A DNA stretch of 64,000 nt from Massospora cicadina (Eukaryota > Entomophthoromycota > Entomophthoromycetes > Entomophthorales > Entomophthoraceae), in NCBI GenBank assembly GCA_022478985.1, contig JAKSZP010013320.1, positions 1-64,000 on the forward strand, read 5' to 3'. Shown piece by piece: positions 1-12,186 of this stretch (within the stretch, counting starts at the first letter, position 1; every line of letters begins with the position of its first letter). The position numbers and the translations under genes were made by a program. The notes beneath the pieces are model-generated. The model was not told the origin of the DNA. It made no database searches and saw only the letters and a program-made list of their open reading frames with translations.

Positions 1-940
1 AAACCCAAGAAAGCTCAGCACCAGGCACGCTGGCCCTGTCAGCTTAGGAAAGGCTATTAAGATAACATTTGAACTTTGAGGAATGCAAAAAGTTAGATGT
101 GGTGACCCAGGAATAAGGGTATCCGCCGCTTATATCCAGTCAAGGCGGGGGAAGTGTTGAGTAATTGACTAGACCTAATCACCAGATATTTGATCATATC
201 AGATATCAGCGATTATGAATCAGGTGTATCCTAAGTATATTTGAACTTGGGATTTGCAGCCTAGAATTTCACCTAATAATATTTGACTATGATGACATGA
301 GCTCAAGGGCTTTGTTAGTTAGATCAGACTTAAAATTAAGTTTCAATTTAATGACTCGGGCATGTGGGCTTTGTTGGTCTATGTCATAATTAGTTTTTAA
401 TGTCAGTCGAGTTTTTGATCAAATTAATTACTAATTAAAGATATGAATCGCCTTGGTATGTGCTGCCAATTACATGTGAAAGTAAATTGGTTCAGCTATT
501 TTGAAGACATGTCCAAAACGTCATCTCGAGAATGATGACAGTGTTTACTCTGACCCTGAGGCTGAGCATGATGCCCTGAGTCAAAGCATTTGTAGACATT
601 CTTACAAACTTTTTATGTGGTCAGGTGCCACTGAAAATGAGACATCATGGGTAAGATGTGGTGAACATCAAACCCTATAATAACCCTTAAACTTGACACT
701 AATAATATACATTCAACTACTGGATGAGTTTATAATTTATCTTATAAACTTTTTGCGTTTAGCACTTCTTTTTGTATTAGTTGATTTTCACTCAGGATCA
801 GTAGGTTTAGGGTGGCGTGCCATTGTATAAGTGAAATGACAGGGTATACTATTGGAGTACTACCAAGAAGCTATATTATAGATTTTAATCACCATCCTAT
901 CTATTGTCCTCACACAATAGATGCGCGAAACTACATGCCA
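1..940. other. no recognised gene
   Basis: AT-rich sequence with stops in all frames. I see no LTR match to other parts of the window and no RT, protease or Gag motif. It lies directly upstream of the truncated G1 polymerase, so it may be decayed G1 sequence or unrelated repeat. Confidence 0.5.
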
Positions 941-949
941 CCCTTGAAG

Positions 950-2688
950 AAGGACCAGCCCTCTGAAGCAGACACCCAAATTCAAAATGAACATCTAGAT
1001 CTCCACATGCAAGTCTTTCAGCAGTTATGCAATTATCATTAAAACTAAAGCTGTCAAAATGCTCTTTTTTTCAGATTGAGATGACTTTTTTGGGCCATAA
1101 GTTCAGTAAAGCCGGAATATCCCCAATGGATGACAAGGTCTTGGTCATTGATAAGATGAGCCCTAATCTCTACAAGACGTACAAGATTTCTTGGGGATGG
1201 TGGGATACTATTGCAGATATACCATACTTAAAGAAACCTCTGAGCCTCTGGTGTCTCTACTGAAGAAAGGTATACCCTTCCAGTGGAAAGAAGAGCAACA
1301 GCAGGCCTTTAATCTGCTACACGTCTCTCTCTCCCACTTGCCAGTACTTATTCACCCAATTTATTATAAACCCTTTCTCATCTTTACCGATGCTAGCAAT
1401 ATTGTCATTGGAGCTATACTATCTCAACATGATGAAACCTTGGTGGAAATCCTATTGCATACTTTAACAAGACCTTATCCAAAGCTGAACGCAATTATAG
1501 TGTTATGGAATGCAGATGCTTGGCGCTCCTACTGGTTATTAAGAATTTCTGACCTTATTTATATGTGAAGCATTTCACCATCATTACTAATCATGGTTCC
1601 TTAAGATGGATACAGAAAATGAAGGACCCTGAGGGGAGATTAGCCTGATGGACAATAAAACTTCAAAACTATTACTTTTTTATTATCCACCGACCAGTGC
1701 CTATCCACCAAAATGTGGATTGCTATCTCAGCTTCCCATATAAAATTTAACTGACCCTGAAGATGACTCTACAACCTCTCAACCCAATTGCATTTATGGT
1801 AGGATTATCCCTGACCCTTCAAAAGGAACTAGCAAAGAAGTCGGCAAATCTACTTGTCAAGAATGGCCAAATGTGAAAACATATGGATAAAATGGGTGCT
1901 TTATGTACGACCTTCATCTCAAACCAATGTAATATTGGAGGGACATCGGCTAGTTGGCCACTTGGGAATTTGGAAAACCTACCAGTGTCTCATACCATAA
2001 TGTTATTGGGAAGGTATGCTTGAAACAATCCAGGATGTATTAGAGTCCTTCCTGGTATGTAAAAGCAAAGCTGGACCTAATCCCCAATCTCAACATCCAG
2101 TGGTCCCACCCTGGAATCATTCCATACTACTAGCATTTATGTTGTGGGGCCTCTCCCTTAAGCCTCTAATGGTCCTCAGTTCCTCCTTTTAGCCATGGAC
2201 CATTTACCTCAGTGGATCAAAGCAATATCACTACCCTCAGCTTTGGAAAAGGCTACAGTCAGATTTTTGTATAATCGGATTATCACCCAACATGGGTGCC
2301 CTAACATCATTCTTTTCAATAATGGCAAAATTTCCGATTGACGCTGGTGTAAAGATTTAGCTGAACTGATGGGAACTACCCTGGGATTCTCCACTACCTA
2401 CCATCCTGCAACCAATGGAATGGTAGAGTGGGCAAATGGTACTCTAACTGCAACCCTCCAGAAAATGGCTTTGACTGACTCGCTCCACTGGCCCCAATAT
2501 TTACCTAGTGCAATTCTGGCCTATAAGATTATCTATCATTAAATAAATAAGATGTCGCCCTTCCAATAATTTTATTTCAGAAACCTCTCATCTGCTTTCT
2601 AAAGTCCAGGCTATGATTGATCAAGCCTCCCCCAAGGCCCCTGAAGTCACTATATGAAGTATTGCAAATGAAATTATCTGACTTCAGG
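950..2688 (+). pseudogene. G1 Ty3/gypsy pol fragment: RT thumb, RNase H, integrase core
   Basis: This is the decayed polymerase of an LTR retrotransposon, truncated at its 5' side. Reading across frameshifts, it begins after the RT catalytic motif with an EHLDLHMQVFQQL segment (near 988-1030). It continues with LSKCSFF and FLGHKF (1045-1110), then a tether with KEEQQQAFNLL (1291-1320). RNase H follows with FTDASN (1382-1400) and an ITNHGSLRW remnant near 1580-1610. The integrase core spans about 2040-2540: AMDH holds the first catalytic Asp near 2195, FNNG replaces the expected DNG of the second, and NGMVEWANGTL (2415-2450) keeps the Glu. No protease, gag or LTR was found upstream. The reading resumes at 7916 after LINE L1, so L1 broke this element. 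Its integrase is closest to that of G8. Confidence 0.85.
2671..2688 (+). repeat. left target-site duplication of LINE L1
   Basis: The 18-bp string aaattatctgacttcagg is repeated exactly at 7916-7933, on the other side of LINE L1. It is G1 integrase sequence and defines the L1 insertion point. Confidence 0.93.
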
Positions 2689-2769
2689 AGCTTTTCTTTC
2701 TTGTAACAATCACTTTAGTTACTATGAATCAATTCAAACATCAAATTTGGATAATCACACACAGGAAAG

Positions 2770-3830
2770 ATGGACGACTTTAATAACAAAAATAATACAA
2801 CATGGGCGAGCATCGTGGCAAGTGGTGCGCTTAACGGTGCAACTAAGGGCAAGAAACGCCCTGGAGGAGGACCAGGAACCCAAGTTATAAAAAAATCGCA
2901 AACTCAGATACCATCTGGGTTATGGGATCTACTGTAAAGCACGCGCAATACATGTACATTCAATTCAACCAACCTTTGTCAAAGGTGGAACATGGGATCA
3001 GACTCTTCCTTGGGGATGAGTCACCGACCCTATGGGAGAAAACATGTGAGGCACAGCCCTCACTTTTCCCTCACGCGGTGTACGTAGCCACCAACAACAT
3101 GGGCCACAGCTGGATCAATATTGGTTTTGAAACAGCTGATGAAGCTGATGACGCAGCAAAAATCTGCGTGGAAATTGCCCTCCCTGAGGGCAAAAAAATT
3201 GTGCACACTGTGCGCACCAGATGGAACAAAGCAAAAACTTTGTTCATTTCCTTTGACTCGCTCCCCACCAACCTTCCTCATAAGGTAATCAAGGAGGAGC
3301 TCCGCAAAGGTCTCGTGGCCTACAGAGAAATCCAACAACTCTAATTACAGTGATTTTGCTTAATGCCCGACCTATTCACGGGCAAAGCTATCGCTGTAAT
3401 CAACCCCTTCCCAGAAGTGGAAGAGGATTTATCCAGAATTCCCCGCATAGCAGAATTTCACTTCGCAGATGGGGGCCAGTCAGCTGCATTCTGAGTTACA
3501 CCGGAACGCGCACCACCCATTTGCAACCACTGTGGCTCACAGGGCCATAAGGAACATGCATGCCCTGTGAAAGAGGGCTTAATGGAAAATGATTTTTGTG
3601 AAGAAGTTATGGACGAAAATAATGAAACCTTCGCCAAAATGACTGATGGCCACCACCCATTCCGCTGAGGTGAAGATGGACTATACTCCATCGTGAACCC
3701 AGTTACAAGTAAACAGCGTAAAGCAGCACAAAAAGCCCGCAAGAGAGCAGGGCTGAAGCAGCGGCACATGCGGAGTCCGCCATTAACCACAGACAAATTT
3801 GGGAGGATATTTTGGATATTCACTAAACCA
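2770..3830 (+). pseudogene. L1 ORF1 (LINE Gag-like RNA-binding protein), frameshifted
   Basis: The ATG at 2770 opens an ORF1 start (MDDFNNKNNTTWAS) that runs into a stop near 2937 after a frameshift. The main body is open from 2922 to 3344. It aligns by eye with L2 ORF1 on the minus strand at about 35830-36450; both have a hydrophobic LSKVEHGIRLFLGD / LSLVEYGVRVFLD segment and a following W..I.F block. After another frameshift the C-terminal part carries a zinc knuckle, C-X2-C-X4-H-X4-C (3522-3563), followed by a basic KQRKAAQKARKRAG tail (about 3712-3755). The family role is to bind the LINE RNA and chaperone it. Confidence 0.85.
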
Positions 3831-4198
3831 ACCAATTAGAACAATATGCCCAGGTCGAAAATTTCACAGTAACCATACTGAGCCACAAAGCATCATCGGT
3901 CATGCACATACTGAGGAACAATGCAACCGCAATTTAGGTGAAGATGCAGTGCACAATACAACAAAGTTGAACCTCAAAAATATAAAATCCAATCAACAAC
4001 CCGCATCAAATCAACTTGAGACCTGTGCAGGAAAAGTTGACGCAAAATGCAAAAAACTGCAATTCCCTTGAATCATTTGGTCAGATCAAGGGAACCAACA
4101 ATGGCAGTGAAAGAGTTGGAGTACAGATGTGGAGCATGGCCAAAATGAGCCGCGGTGGGATAGGGCCAGAGGGCCCTCCCAATTACTCCTGAGGCACC

Positions 4199-7100
4199 AT
4201 GGGCACCTCAGTGTCAATAGGGGTGCTAAACATCGTGGGAGCCAGGGCTCATATGTCCCAAGCCAAAAAGCTGGAATTCCTGTGAAAACCTCTTGTAGAT
4301 ATCTTGGCCATCCAATAAACCCACTGCCTACAAGGGGAAGAAGAATCCTGGTCAACCAGGGTCACACCATCACAATCAGTATGGACGTCTCACTGTGGGG
4401 TGATAGTCCAAAACAACAAAAAATTTAAAATTACAAATTCATCATCACACTTGCATGTTTGAGTCCTGGTAGCAACAATCACATGCCAAAATGAAATAAT
4501 TTTGATAGCATGTATCTATGCACCGTGCACTGCAACTGAGAGAAAACAATTTTTGAAAAAATTTCTGCTCTCACCCTCCCACCAGATATCATCATGTTAG
4601 GCAATTTCAACTGCTGGGATAACCCCAATACAGATCGATGGCTAATCCCAGGGGATACCCACCTGGACACATTGAATATCGCACAATGAAGGCATCTCTT
4701 GGCTTACAGGATGCTCTTCCCCCCAATTCACCAATCCTTCCCCACATGACAAGTCCCAACATATGTGAGGGGCTGCTCATATCGATGAGTTGTATTGACC
4801 ACATCCTCATCCCACAATCCCACCACTCAAGAATCTCCAAATTTACAACAAAAAAGATCAATTTTTCTGACCACCAATTAGTTATGGTGCAGTTAGCGCC
4901 AACCCAATCCCACACACAGGTGTCACCTTGGAGAAAGCTTCACCTAGAAAATATAAAATTGCCTAAGATATCTGACTGGGTTAAAACAAGGCTACAAACC
5001 CAGAATTCACAGCCCCATTCATTTCAGATCCCATTGGAACATGGGAAAATTTATAAAAAAGATTTAATCAACAAAACCTGACATATTGCATCATGCAAGT
5101 ATACCGCGGACACAGCCACAATCAAGCGTACCTTGGCAGAACTAGACCACCTGGAAATAAATACTCCAAGATCTGGCTATAGCCCTAATTGGGGATGCAA
5201 ATGGGCAGAAATTTCAGCCTGACTTAACAATCTCATCTTTGAACACCAACACAGAATTAAAGAATAAACAAAGGTATGTTCATAAAGGAAGGCAAAACCT
5301 GTTCAACATATTTTTCCACCAATTCCACTCCTTCAGAAACCAGCCCGTGTGCACACAGGTCTGCAAGACCAATGGCACCGTGGCAACTGACCCTGAGGAG
5401 GTCAAGGCGGAAGTACACTGCTATTACACCGAATTATATCGCGATATGCCAACAGATTCATAAAAAATTAAAGAATTTATACAAACTTCCAAGATACAAA
5501 GTACACCACCAAATTACAATATACTATCCCTTATTACACGGTAGGAGCTTTGGGAAACAATTCGCGGTGCACCACGTAGGAAATGCCCAGGGCCTGATGG
5601 GATACCCTACGAATTTACAAAAAATATTTTCAACAAATCACCCCCCTCCTATTGGCGTCAATGAACCAGAGTTTGTTGGAAACACGCCTATTACCAGGAG
5701 GCCATGAATACTACGTTATAACCTTGTATAAAAAGGGTGACAAGTTGGACCCGGCCAACTGGCGCCCAATTGCACTCTCCAACACGACATAAAATTTCTA
5801 ACAAAAATTTTAGCAGCTAGATTAGGTGCAATTGCATCTGACGTCCTATCACCCAACCAGTTTGGGTTTATACCAGGGCGTTCAATCTGGAACAACATAC
5901 ACCCTGTTGCAAACATTTGCCAATCTAAAGCAACTGGTGCCCTGGTCTTATTGGATCAGGAAAAGGCGTATGACCGTGTTAGCTGGCCATACCTAAAAGA
6001 ATGTCTAAATGCCTTCAATCTCCCACCAAGGTTCATAAAATGGGCGATGCTCCTAACAGAATCTGTAACCATGGCTGTATGCGGCCCTGGATTCCTAACA
6101 AACAAGATTAAACCACACAGAGGGCTCAAACAAGGGGATCCCCTCAGCCCACTGCTATACAATCTCAGCTTTGACCCACTCTCCGAGTAACTGACTCACG
6201 TCTCATGGTGATAACCGCACAAGGACAACCAACAGTTAAAATAATGGCCTTTGCAGATGACTGCATAGCAGGTATATTAAACAATGAAGATGCCCAACAG
6301 CTGGAACACACTCTAGAGGAATACTCCAAGGTGAGCAATGCATCGCTTAACAAAAGGAAGACAGAAATCATCCTCTTAGGCAAATACACAAACAATTGGG
6401 CCACAACATCAGAACCTCACACCAACACTCAAAGAAAAAACCCAATTATTTTACCCTTTGCAAAACCTCCCATCACCACTCCCGTTTGACACCTTGGAAT
6501 CTGGCTAGAATCAGGGGGATATGCTAATGAGACAATGGAAAGTAACCTGTTACAACGGGTATCCAAACGCGTAGCCTCCATCAAGGGGAGAACCACAGGA
6601 CTAACAGGACGAGTTACAGTTGCTAACTCGCTCATCCTCCCAATACTGTGGTACCAGGCCCATGCGATAGCCTTCTCACCTACCTTTATAACCTCAATTT
6701 GCGCGCTTATCTGGGGATTACTGTGGCCTTGCTCTCACCCTCCTATACGGATGAAAACACTATTTGGCCCACGCTCAAGCGGAGGCATGGGACTAATAGA
6801 TTTTGAGAGCCATGCCAATCACATCCTAGGTACCTGGATAAAGGAAATCCTTGCTCCAGACCTCCCGCAACAACATTGGTCCAGAGCAGCAAGGACTAAC
6901 TTTGCACAGGCGCTCAAATAACGAACCCACATAGTCCACCCAGACTACTTTCATACCTTGCCAAGCACCCTACTGCAACAGGTCCGCATGAACCTCCCCT
7001 CATTTCAAACATATCCTCCAAACTATCCGCCGCATGGGATGGACCATAGAGAACATGGGTACTATACAGGGAAGGGGACGACCCAGCCCCCAATTCAAAT

Positions 7101-7830
7101 TAAGAAACCCAGAAAACCACCCCCAGAGGGATATGCTCGCAATAACCCCAAGCATAGCTAGGATATAATACCTAGTTATGCTGGACATTCCCTATAATTT
7201 AACCACACAGAAAGCAGTGTGGAAAATGACACACCACCCACTCCTACAACCAAGGATAAGAGCAAACGCCTGGTGCTGTTTAAGAAGGACCTTTAGGATG
7301 GTGGACCGCTCCAACTCCCTCCACAAAACATGTGCAGTATGTGGAGGGGAGGGATCCCTACATCACCGCCAAGAAACATGCCATCCAACCAAAGCTATAT
7401 GGCAGGAAGTCGCACGCCTGCTCAAGATTCAAAACAAACAGGAATTCTCGATATCAAAAAGTATCTTCGCGCTCCAGATCGAGTCACCAATCCCTTCTAC
7501 TCTCTGCTCCCTAATAATACCCATTGCAATGTGGACAATACACACAATTGCATTAAAAGCGTTCAAGGGCACGGTCCAAACCATTCATGGGATTATTAAC
7601 AGATTCCATGTCCACTAACTAGAGCACTTCCAAGCCTGGCTCTATGGATATATGAGACCAAGACAAAAAGCGCTCATAGAGTCATGGTTCCCCCTCTGGT
7701 TCCTCCACACAGACCCTTTCCTTCACACCTGCTCCATAGCAGGGAAAACCCCCTCAGAGTAGTGCACCAACCCCCCATACCTGGCAGTCCCGCTGGCAAC
7801 AGGGGTAACTTGAGTACCCTGGGGTGCCCA
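4199..7830 (+). pseudogene. L1 ORF2: AP-endonuclease plus reverse transcriptase, multiply broken
   Basis: The ATG at 4199 (MGTSVSIGVLNIVGA) matches the start of ORF2 in L2 (35187, minus) and L3 (61940). An apurinic-type endonuclease spans about 4199-5080 with an IYAP motif near 4517-4530. The reverse transcriptase spans about 5570-6900. It contains CPGPDGIPYEF, KGDKLDPANWRPIALSN, FGFIPGRS, LLDQEKAYDRVSW (5945-5983), RGLKQGDPLSPLLYNL (6120-6167), the catalytic AFADD (6247-6261) and GMGLIDFESHA (6787-6820). A C-terminal cysteine motif (CAVCGGEGSLHHRQETC) lies near 7331-7382. At least four frameshifts and several in-frame stops are present. In the family, ORF2 nicks the target and primes reverse transcription on it. 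Confidence 0.9.
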
Positions 7831-7915
7831 ATTTCTATATTTGTTAGTTATTCTCTTAGTTTCACATATATTTGGTAATGTCCGTCCCCTGGTCGGCTTA
7901 CCTCAATTAAATAAA

Positions 7916-7933
7916 AAATTATCTGACTTCAGG
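7916..7933 (+). repeat. right target-site duplication of LINE L1
   Basis: Exact copy of 2671-2688. The A-rich tail of L1 abuts and partly merges with its first bases. Confidence 0.93.
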
Positions 7934-8140
7934 CCTTGATTTCCAAAAACTTGTCTGCTACAACCAATAGAGAAACTTCTCACTTTAATGATAAGCATGA
8001 CCCCTACACACCTTCCAACTGGGTGACCTAGTCCTTTTCTATTATCACCAACCTGGTGGTCGTGACACCATTTTGGGCACCACTTGGCAGGGCCTTACAG
8101 AGGCATATATAGATGGGGCAACGAACACTCAAATTTAGAG
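7916..8140 (+). pseudogene. G1 integrase C-terminal domain, downstream half
   Basis: This continues the G1 polymerase after LINE L1. The reading QLGDLVLFYYHQPGG (about 8018-8062) is the integrase C-terminal SH3-like/GPY-type segment. It closely resembles the G9 sequence YQLGDLTQFYYH at about 56703-56740 and the G3 sequence KDGDMVLFH near 13950. Two frameshifts separate it from the core domain upstream. Confidence 0.75.
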
Positions 8141-10224
8141 GTTGTTCAGGGTACCGTAGTAAATCAAGTACATAGTCAATTTTCCATCAATTTTACCCTC
8201 TTCTCCAAGATCTAGAGAGGTGTCTTGTCAGGATTCCTACCCAAATTGATATTCTGATGTGTCAGCTGATGGAAATAACCCTATCTGACCAAATGGCCTA
8301 TACTACTGTTGGGGATAATCCCTGACAAAATTTGATATCTTTCAAAGTTGTAGATCAACCCTGACTTAGAGGTCAACTAAAGCTCCCTCAGAGCTACCTT
8401 TCTCAGGGTTTAAATTTGATCCATGTGGCAAGCGCAGCCTATTTGACCAAGATAATTGGGCTGCCACAGAATCCCCAATTCGTTTAGTTTTTTATCTAAG
8501 CTTAACTGTTTGAATTCTTTCTAATACAACTCCCCAAATTCCCTTATATTATGACTACTAAGCTAATAAACTTGACTTTTTTTCTCCTTTTCTCAACTTT
8601 AGGATATAATTTGTACTTTATTTATAATTTCTTACCAGACCAAGAATCTGATATAAGACTTCTTGGCCAAAAGAAGCGCAAAGGTATTTATCCAACATCC
8701 TTGGGCTTTGGGTCACCTGGCCAATAATTATCAAGAGATCTGTGGTAATGCACCCGTTATCCTAACAGAACCTAATCTGGTAAGTAATCTTTTTGACTAT
8801 CCCTCAAAGTTATTTTCAGCTCAGCCATCAGATTCTTAATTTGTTGATCAACTGCTGAAAAAACTGTGATGTAAAGTCAAGCTGGCGCAAATTTTTAAAA
8901 GCTGGAGTCTAGTTGTCACATCAACACTTGCTGTTGTAAATCTGTTGGTTTGAGTGTACTTGACTAGATTGTCAATCACCACCTGCTGTCAGACTTGGAT
9001 GGCTCTCATGTTTCATGCACTTGACTGCAAATACTTGATAACACAATTACTATTGTTACCAATACTTTGCCAATATCCTGATAAAGGTGAAGGGTTCATA
9101 TGGAAGACGTTTAAAAAGGTCATCTTTGCTCCTCCTGAATTGTCATGTGGTAAAATAATCCACAGCTTCTATCAAGAGTATTGGTTAGTAAATTTTAAAA
9201 TTGTCTCATCAGATATATTGCTAATACTAGGTAAATTTCTTGGATATGCTCCAAAAGTGGTTCATATATTATCACGACGTTCTTGTTTAATAAAATTGTC
9301 AAAAGTAATATATTAGGGATCCACCAGCATAGCCACATATAATTAGATATTTAATTAGTGGTCTGTTTATGATCCTGCTTCCTTGTTTTTTCAGTGTCCA
9401 TATTATTTAAAATATTTGGCGTTATTAAATTCAGATTATCTTGATTAAACCCTTTGTAATGAGCACCAAGTGTAAAAACTGTGGGTTTTGTTTTCACTGG
9501 TGCACAGGTTTGCTTAACTGCTGACTATAAAAATTAAATATGAACTTGCTATTTGTATCTAGAAAAATAGCTTAGTTGACCTTTAACAATGTATAGATAT
9601 AGCATGAATTGGTGGAGAAAATTGTAATAAGTTACTTCAGCCTCACTCTGGCAATATAGAAAGGTTCAAGTGTCTTCACCCTCACTCTGGCGTCGATACT
9701 TAGACAAGAAGTACTCCTTACAACTTTACTCTGAAGAAAACAATAAATAGTTAATAGCATTAAAGTACTATCAGTTATAGGGTGCTTATTATTATTGACA
9801 TTATGGAATACTTATTGGTGAAAGTAATGAAGGGCTTTTGTTAAGGGTATAAATGGTGAACATGATGGTCTCAGCATGACTAGCTGGTTTAAAGGGATAC
9901 TGGTTCTGCTTCAAAATACTCCAGCTGATTTTAAATGGAATAGCATATGTAAATCACCATTTATATCAGCCTACATGTCAGCTACCAAACCTGACGCTTT
10001 CCCAAAAGAAACTGCCATTTCAAGCCATCTTACTCTTATTCACATTATTGGTAACAATCCCCAACAAAAATTAATTATAATTATCATTAAATATAATCCT
10101 CTGGAAATTACAATTAACTATTTAGTCAGTTATTATTGCCAAATAGATGACATAATTAATTGTCATCTCAAAGCTTAATTGATTAGTAAAATAAATATAT
10201 GAACCACTATTTAAATAAATTAAA
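8141..10224. other. no recognised gene; AT-rich interval
   Basis: No conserved transposon or host protein motif was found on either strand. The longest open stretch (8954-9316, +) is AT-rich, low in complexity and matches nothing I know. A short imperfect direct repeat containing cctcactctgg occurs at about 9640-9690. The interval may hold the decayed 3' region or LTR of G1, but no second LTR copy is present to prove it. Confidence 0.45.
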
Positions 10225-11221
10225 ACTTAGAAAAATCAAAGCTGGATAATGTGGTCATATAAAAATCCCACAACCCTAAACTGGAATATTCCACAGCATG
10301 TTTAGATTGCAGTTAGCCACTCCTGGACCTCAGTAATTCTCACCTGGTTTAAGGCATCAACCAGGTTCAGTTTGGAGAAGATCCTGGACTTTACAATGTC
10401 CTAAGATATTGATTGTTCAAGGTGGAGAGGGTATGGAACTGGCACTGTGATATTGTGATTGTGCCATAATCTATGCATGGGAGGAGGGAGCCATCTGTCT
10501 TCTGGGCAAAGACCAATGGGGAGGCAACAGAGGAGGACTTTTTCGAAATCCAACCCTTTGCCAATATATCATACAACCATTCATCCAGGGCTGCCTCTTC
10601 TTCTTCAGTATATAAATATAGGGGACAAATAGCCTCCACCAAGTCAACTGTCAAGTGGAAGCGCATGTCATATTTGGATTTTGGAGGAAGCTTAGTGGTT
10701 AATGAAGAATTAAATATATTTGCATATGAAAGGAGAATGGCTGGGTGGTCAGGGGGAAGGTCTGTGGCACATGGTGTAGAGGTCAGGATAGGTTTGCCCA
10801 GTAAGGCAGGAGCAGCCAGGGTATCAAGGAGCTTAAGCTCCCCTGTACCACTTATGCTATCAAAGAAGAGGGTTTTAAGAGTTAGACTGAAATGAATATT
10901 ATGTTGGCACCACCATCCTATCCCTATGATGACTGGGTATAAGAGCCCAGAAACCACTGAAAAGCGTTCAGTAAAGCAGTTATTCTGTACAGTGAACCTG
11001 AAAGGTCGTTTGAATGTTATACAGGCAATATGGTCTGATGATGCCCCCACAACAGGGGGGTCAGCAATTAAGTCAAGATTCAGAGAAGCAGCAAGATCCA
11101 GGCTAATAAAATTTCCTGCAGCACCCGTATCCAAAAGGGCAGGGGCAATGACAGGGTGTGGTAAAACAGTGAAGGTCACCTGGAAGCAGAAGTAAGCATG
11201 GTCGAGTTTATTGGCATTCAC
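10225..11221 (-). pseudogene. G2 Ty3/gypsy protease and N-terminal reverse transcriptase
   Basis: The stretch from 11221 to 10391 is open for 276 codons. The protease shows LLDTGAAGNFISL near residues 30-42 and YPVIIGIGWW near 94-103 (the second flap/core block). Only about 60 residues later the RT fingers begin: LPPKSKYDMRFHL, then KGWISKKSSSVASPLVF, then DGSLLPCIDYG. Beyond the stop at 10391 the reading continues in another frame with IFSKLNLVDALNQVRITE and WLTAI*TC, i.e. RT motif A and the next block, until about 10225, where homology stops. The palm, RNase H and integrase are missing. Unlike G3, G5 and G6, no dUTPase-like domain lies between protease and RT. G4 belongs to the same clade. 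Confidence 0.88.
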
Positions 11222-12186
11222 AACTGAGATACTGGAAGAAGTAGTGCTGGGGGCATATGCCGCCAGGAGACAAGGTCATCAGTGGAGAAGGAAGCTGTAG
11301 GGTAACGGTGAGCTAAATTCAGGTCACCCTGAGTCTGAGTACCATCTGCTCCCAGTCAACATGGGTCTCAAGCAGGAGAGGGGCCTCTTAGTCCATAGAA
11401 ACATATGCCACTTTGTATGATTGACCAAAGCCAGGGAGGGGAAGGTACCTCATGAGGGATAGCCCAGAAGGAGGACCTAGAGGCTGGAAGGTTACCAATG
11501 GTGGAGCACTGTGTAGGTGAGTGTGAGATCACTAGGACACCCTCCTCATGAGGGGCAAAGACTGCTGAACATCTGCCATTTTTGTCCCAGATGCTGACCG
11601 TAATGGGCCTCTGTGTGATACTTGCGCGTGCCTGTGGCTCTGGGTTTGCTGGTAGCTGCCTTATTATACCCAGGGCATGCAAACACATTGATGAGGACAA
11701 GGCATACATTGCAGATGGCGACTCAGGATTATCAAGCCATCTAGGATGTGAGCTAATTAAGGGAGGTGGAGGGAGGCCCAGAACGCAGCAACCATAACAT
11801 CACTGGGGAGGCCTAGGTCAGAAGTCAACTGGGTAAATGCTTCAAAATGGTCCAAGGGGTCTGCAGTAATGTCCTTCATAGCAAACAGTTGGTAAAGCCT
11901 TGTGGTGTGGGTCTCCTGGGGAAAAATGCAGCTAACATCAATGTGAACAGGGACACCGGGCTCCCAGCAGATGATGCTGATCAGAGGAGACTCCTTGCTA
12001 ACTTGCAAGCATACCTTCAAGGGCATCCAGGAGTGCCAGGGTACGCTGAGCCTCATACTGAGTTGCATTTGTAGACTTCTCATCTTCAAAACGCAGCTGG
12101 AACACATATAGAATATCAAGGACCAGCTCCACTGCCTCATCAGGTGGCCCTGGGATAGATCCCACCAGTGTCACATTGCATGACAT
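11222..12186 (-). pseudogene. G2 gag-like region
   Basis: Minus-strand sequence upstream of the G2 protease. It begins with MSCNVTLVGSIPGPPDE at 12186 and has an EAQRTLALLDALEG segment. After a frameshift comes DPLDHFEAFTQLTSDLGLP, then an open stretch from 11709 to 11368. No zinc knuckle is visible. Position and the resemblance of the ALLDALEG block to G4 (RSVALLDAIEG, about 43150) support gag. Several frameshifts are present. Confidence 0.6.

Larger units (their letters stand above)
2689..7915 (+). mobile_element. L1: full-length Tad1-like non-LTR retrotransposon (LINE)
   Basis: This is a 5.2-kb LINE with ORF1 (Gag-like with zinc knuckle) and ORF2 (endonuclease, reverse transcriptase, C-terminal CCHC), ending in an A-rich tail at 7909-7918. 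It is bounded by a perfect 18-bp target-site duplication. Its 5' end (agcttttctttcttgtaacaatcac...) is homologous to the 5' end of L2 read on the minus strand at 36699, and its 3' end shares a cgtcccctggtcggc-type motif with L2. Both copies are therefore full length. It is inserted in the G1 integrase gene in the same orientation. Both ORFs are broken by frameshifts and stops, so this copy is dead. Confidence 0.92.

Noticed and set aside
8954..9316. 120-codon open stretch on the plus strand
   Set aside because: The product is hydrophobic and low in complexity with no known similarity, in AT-rich DNA between two retroelements; chance is the simplest explanation.
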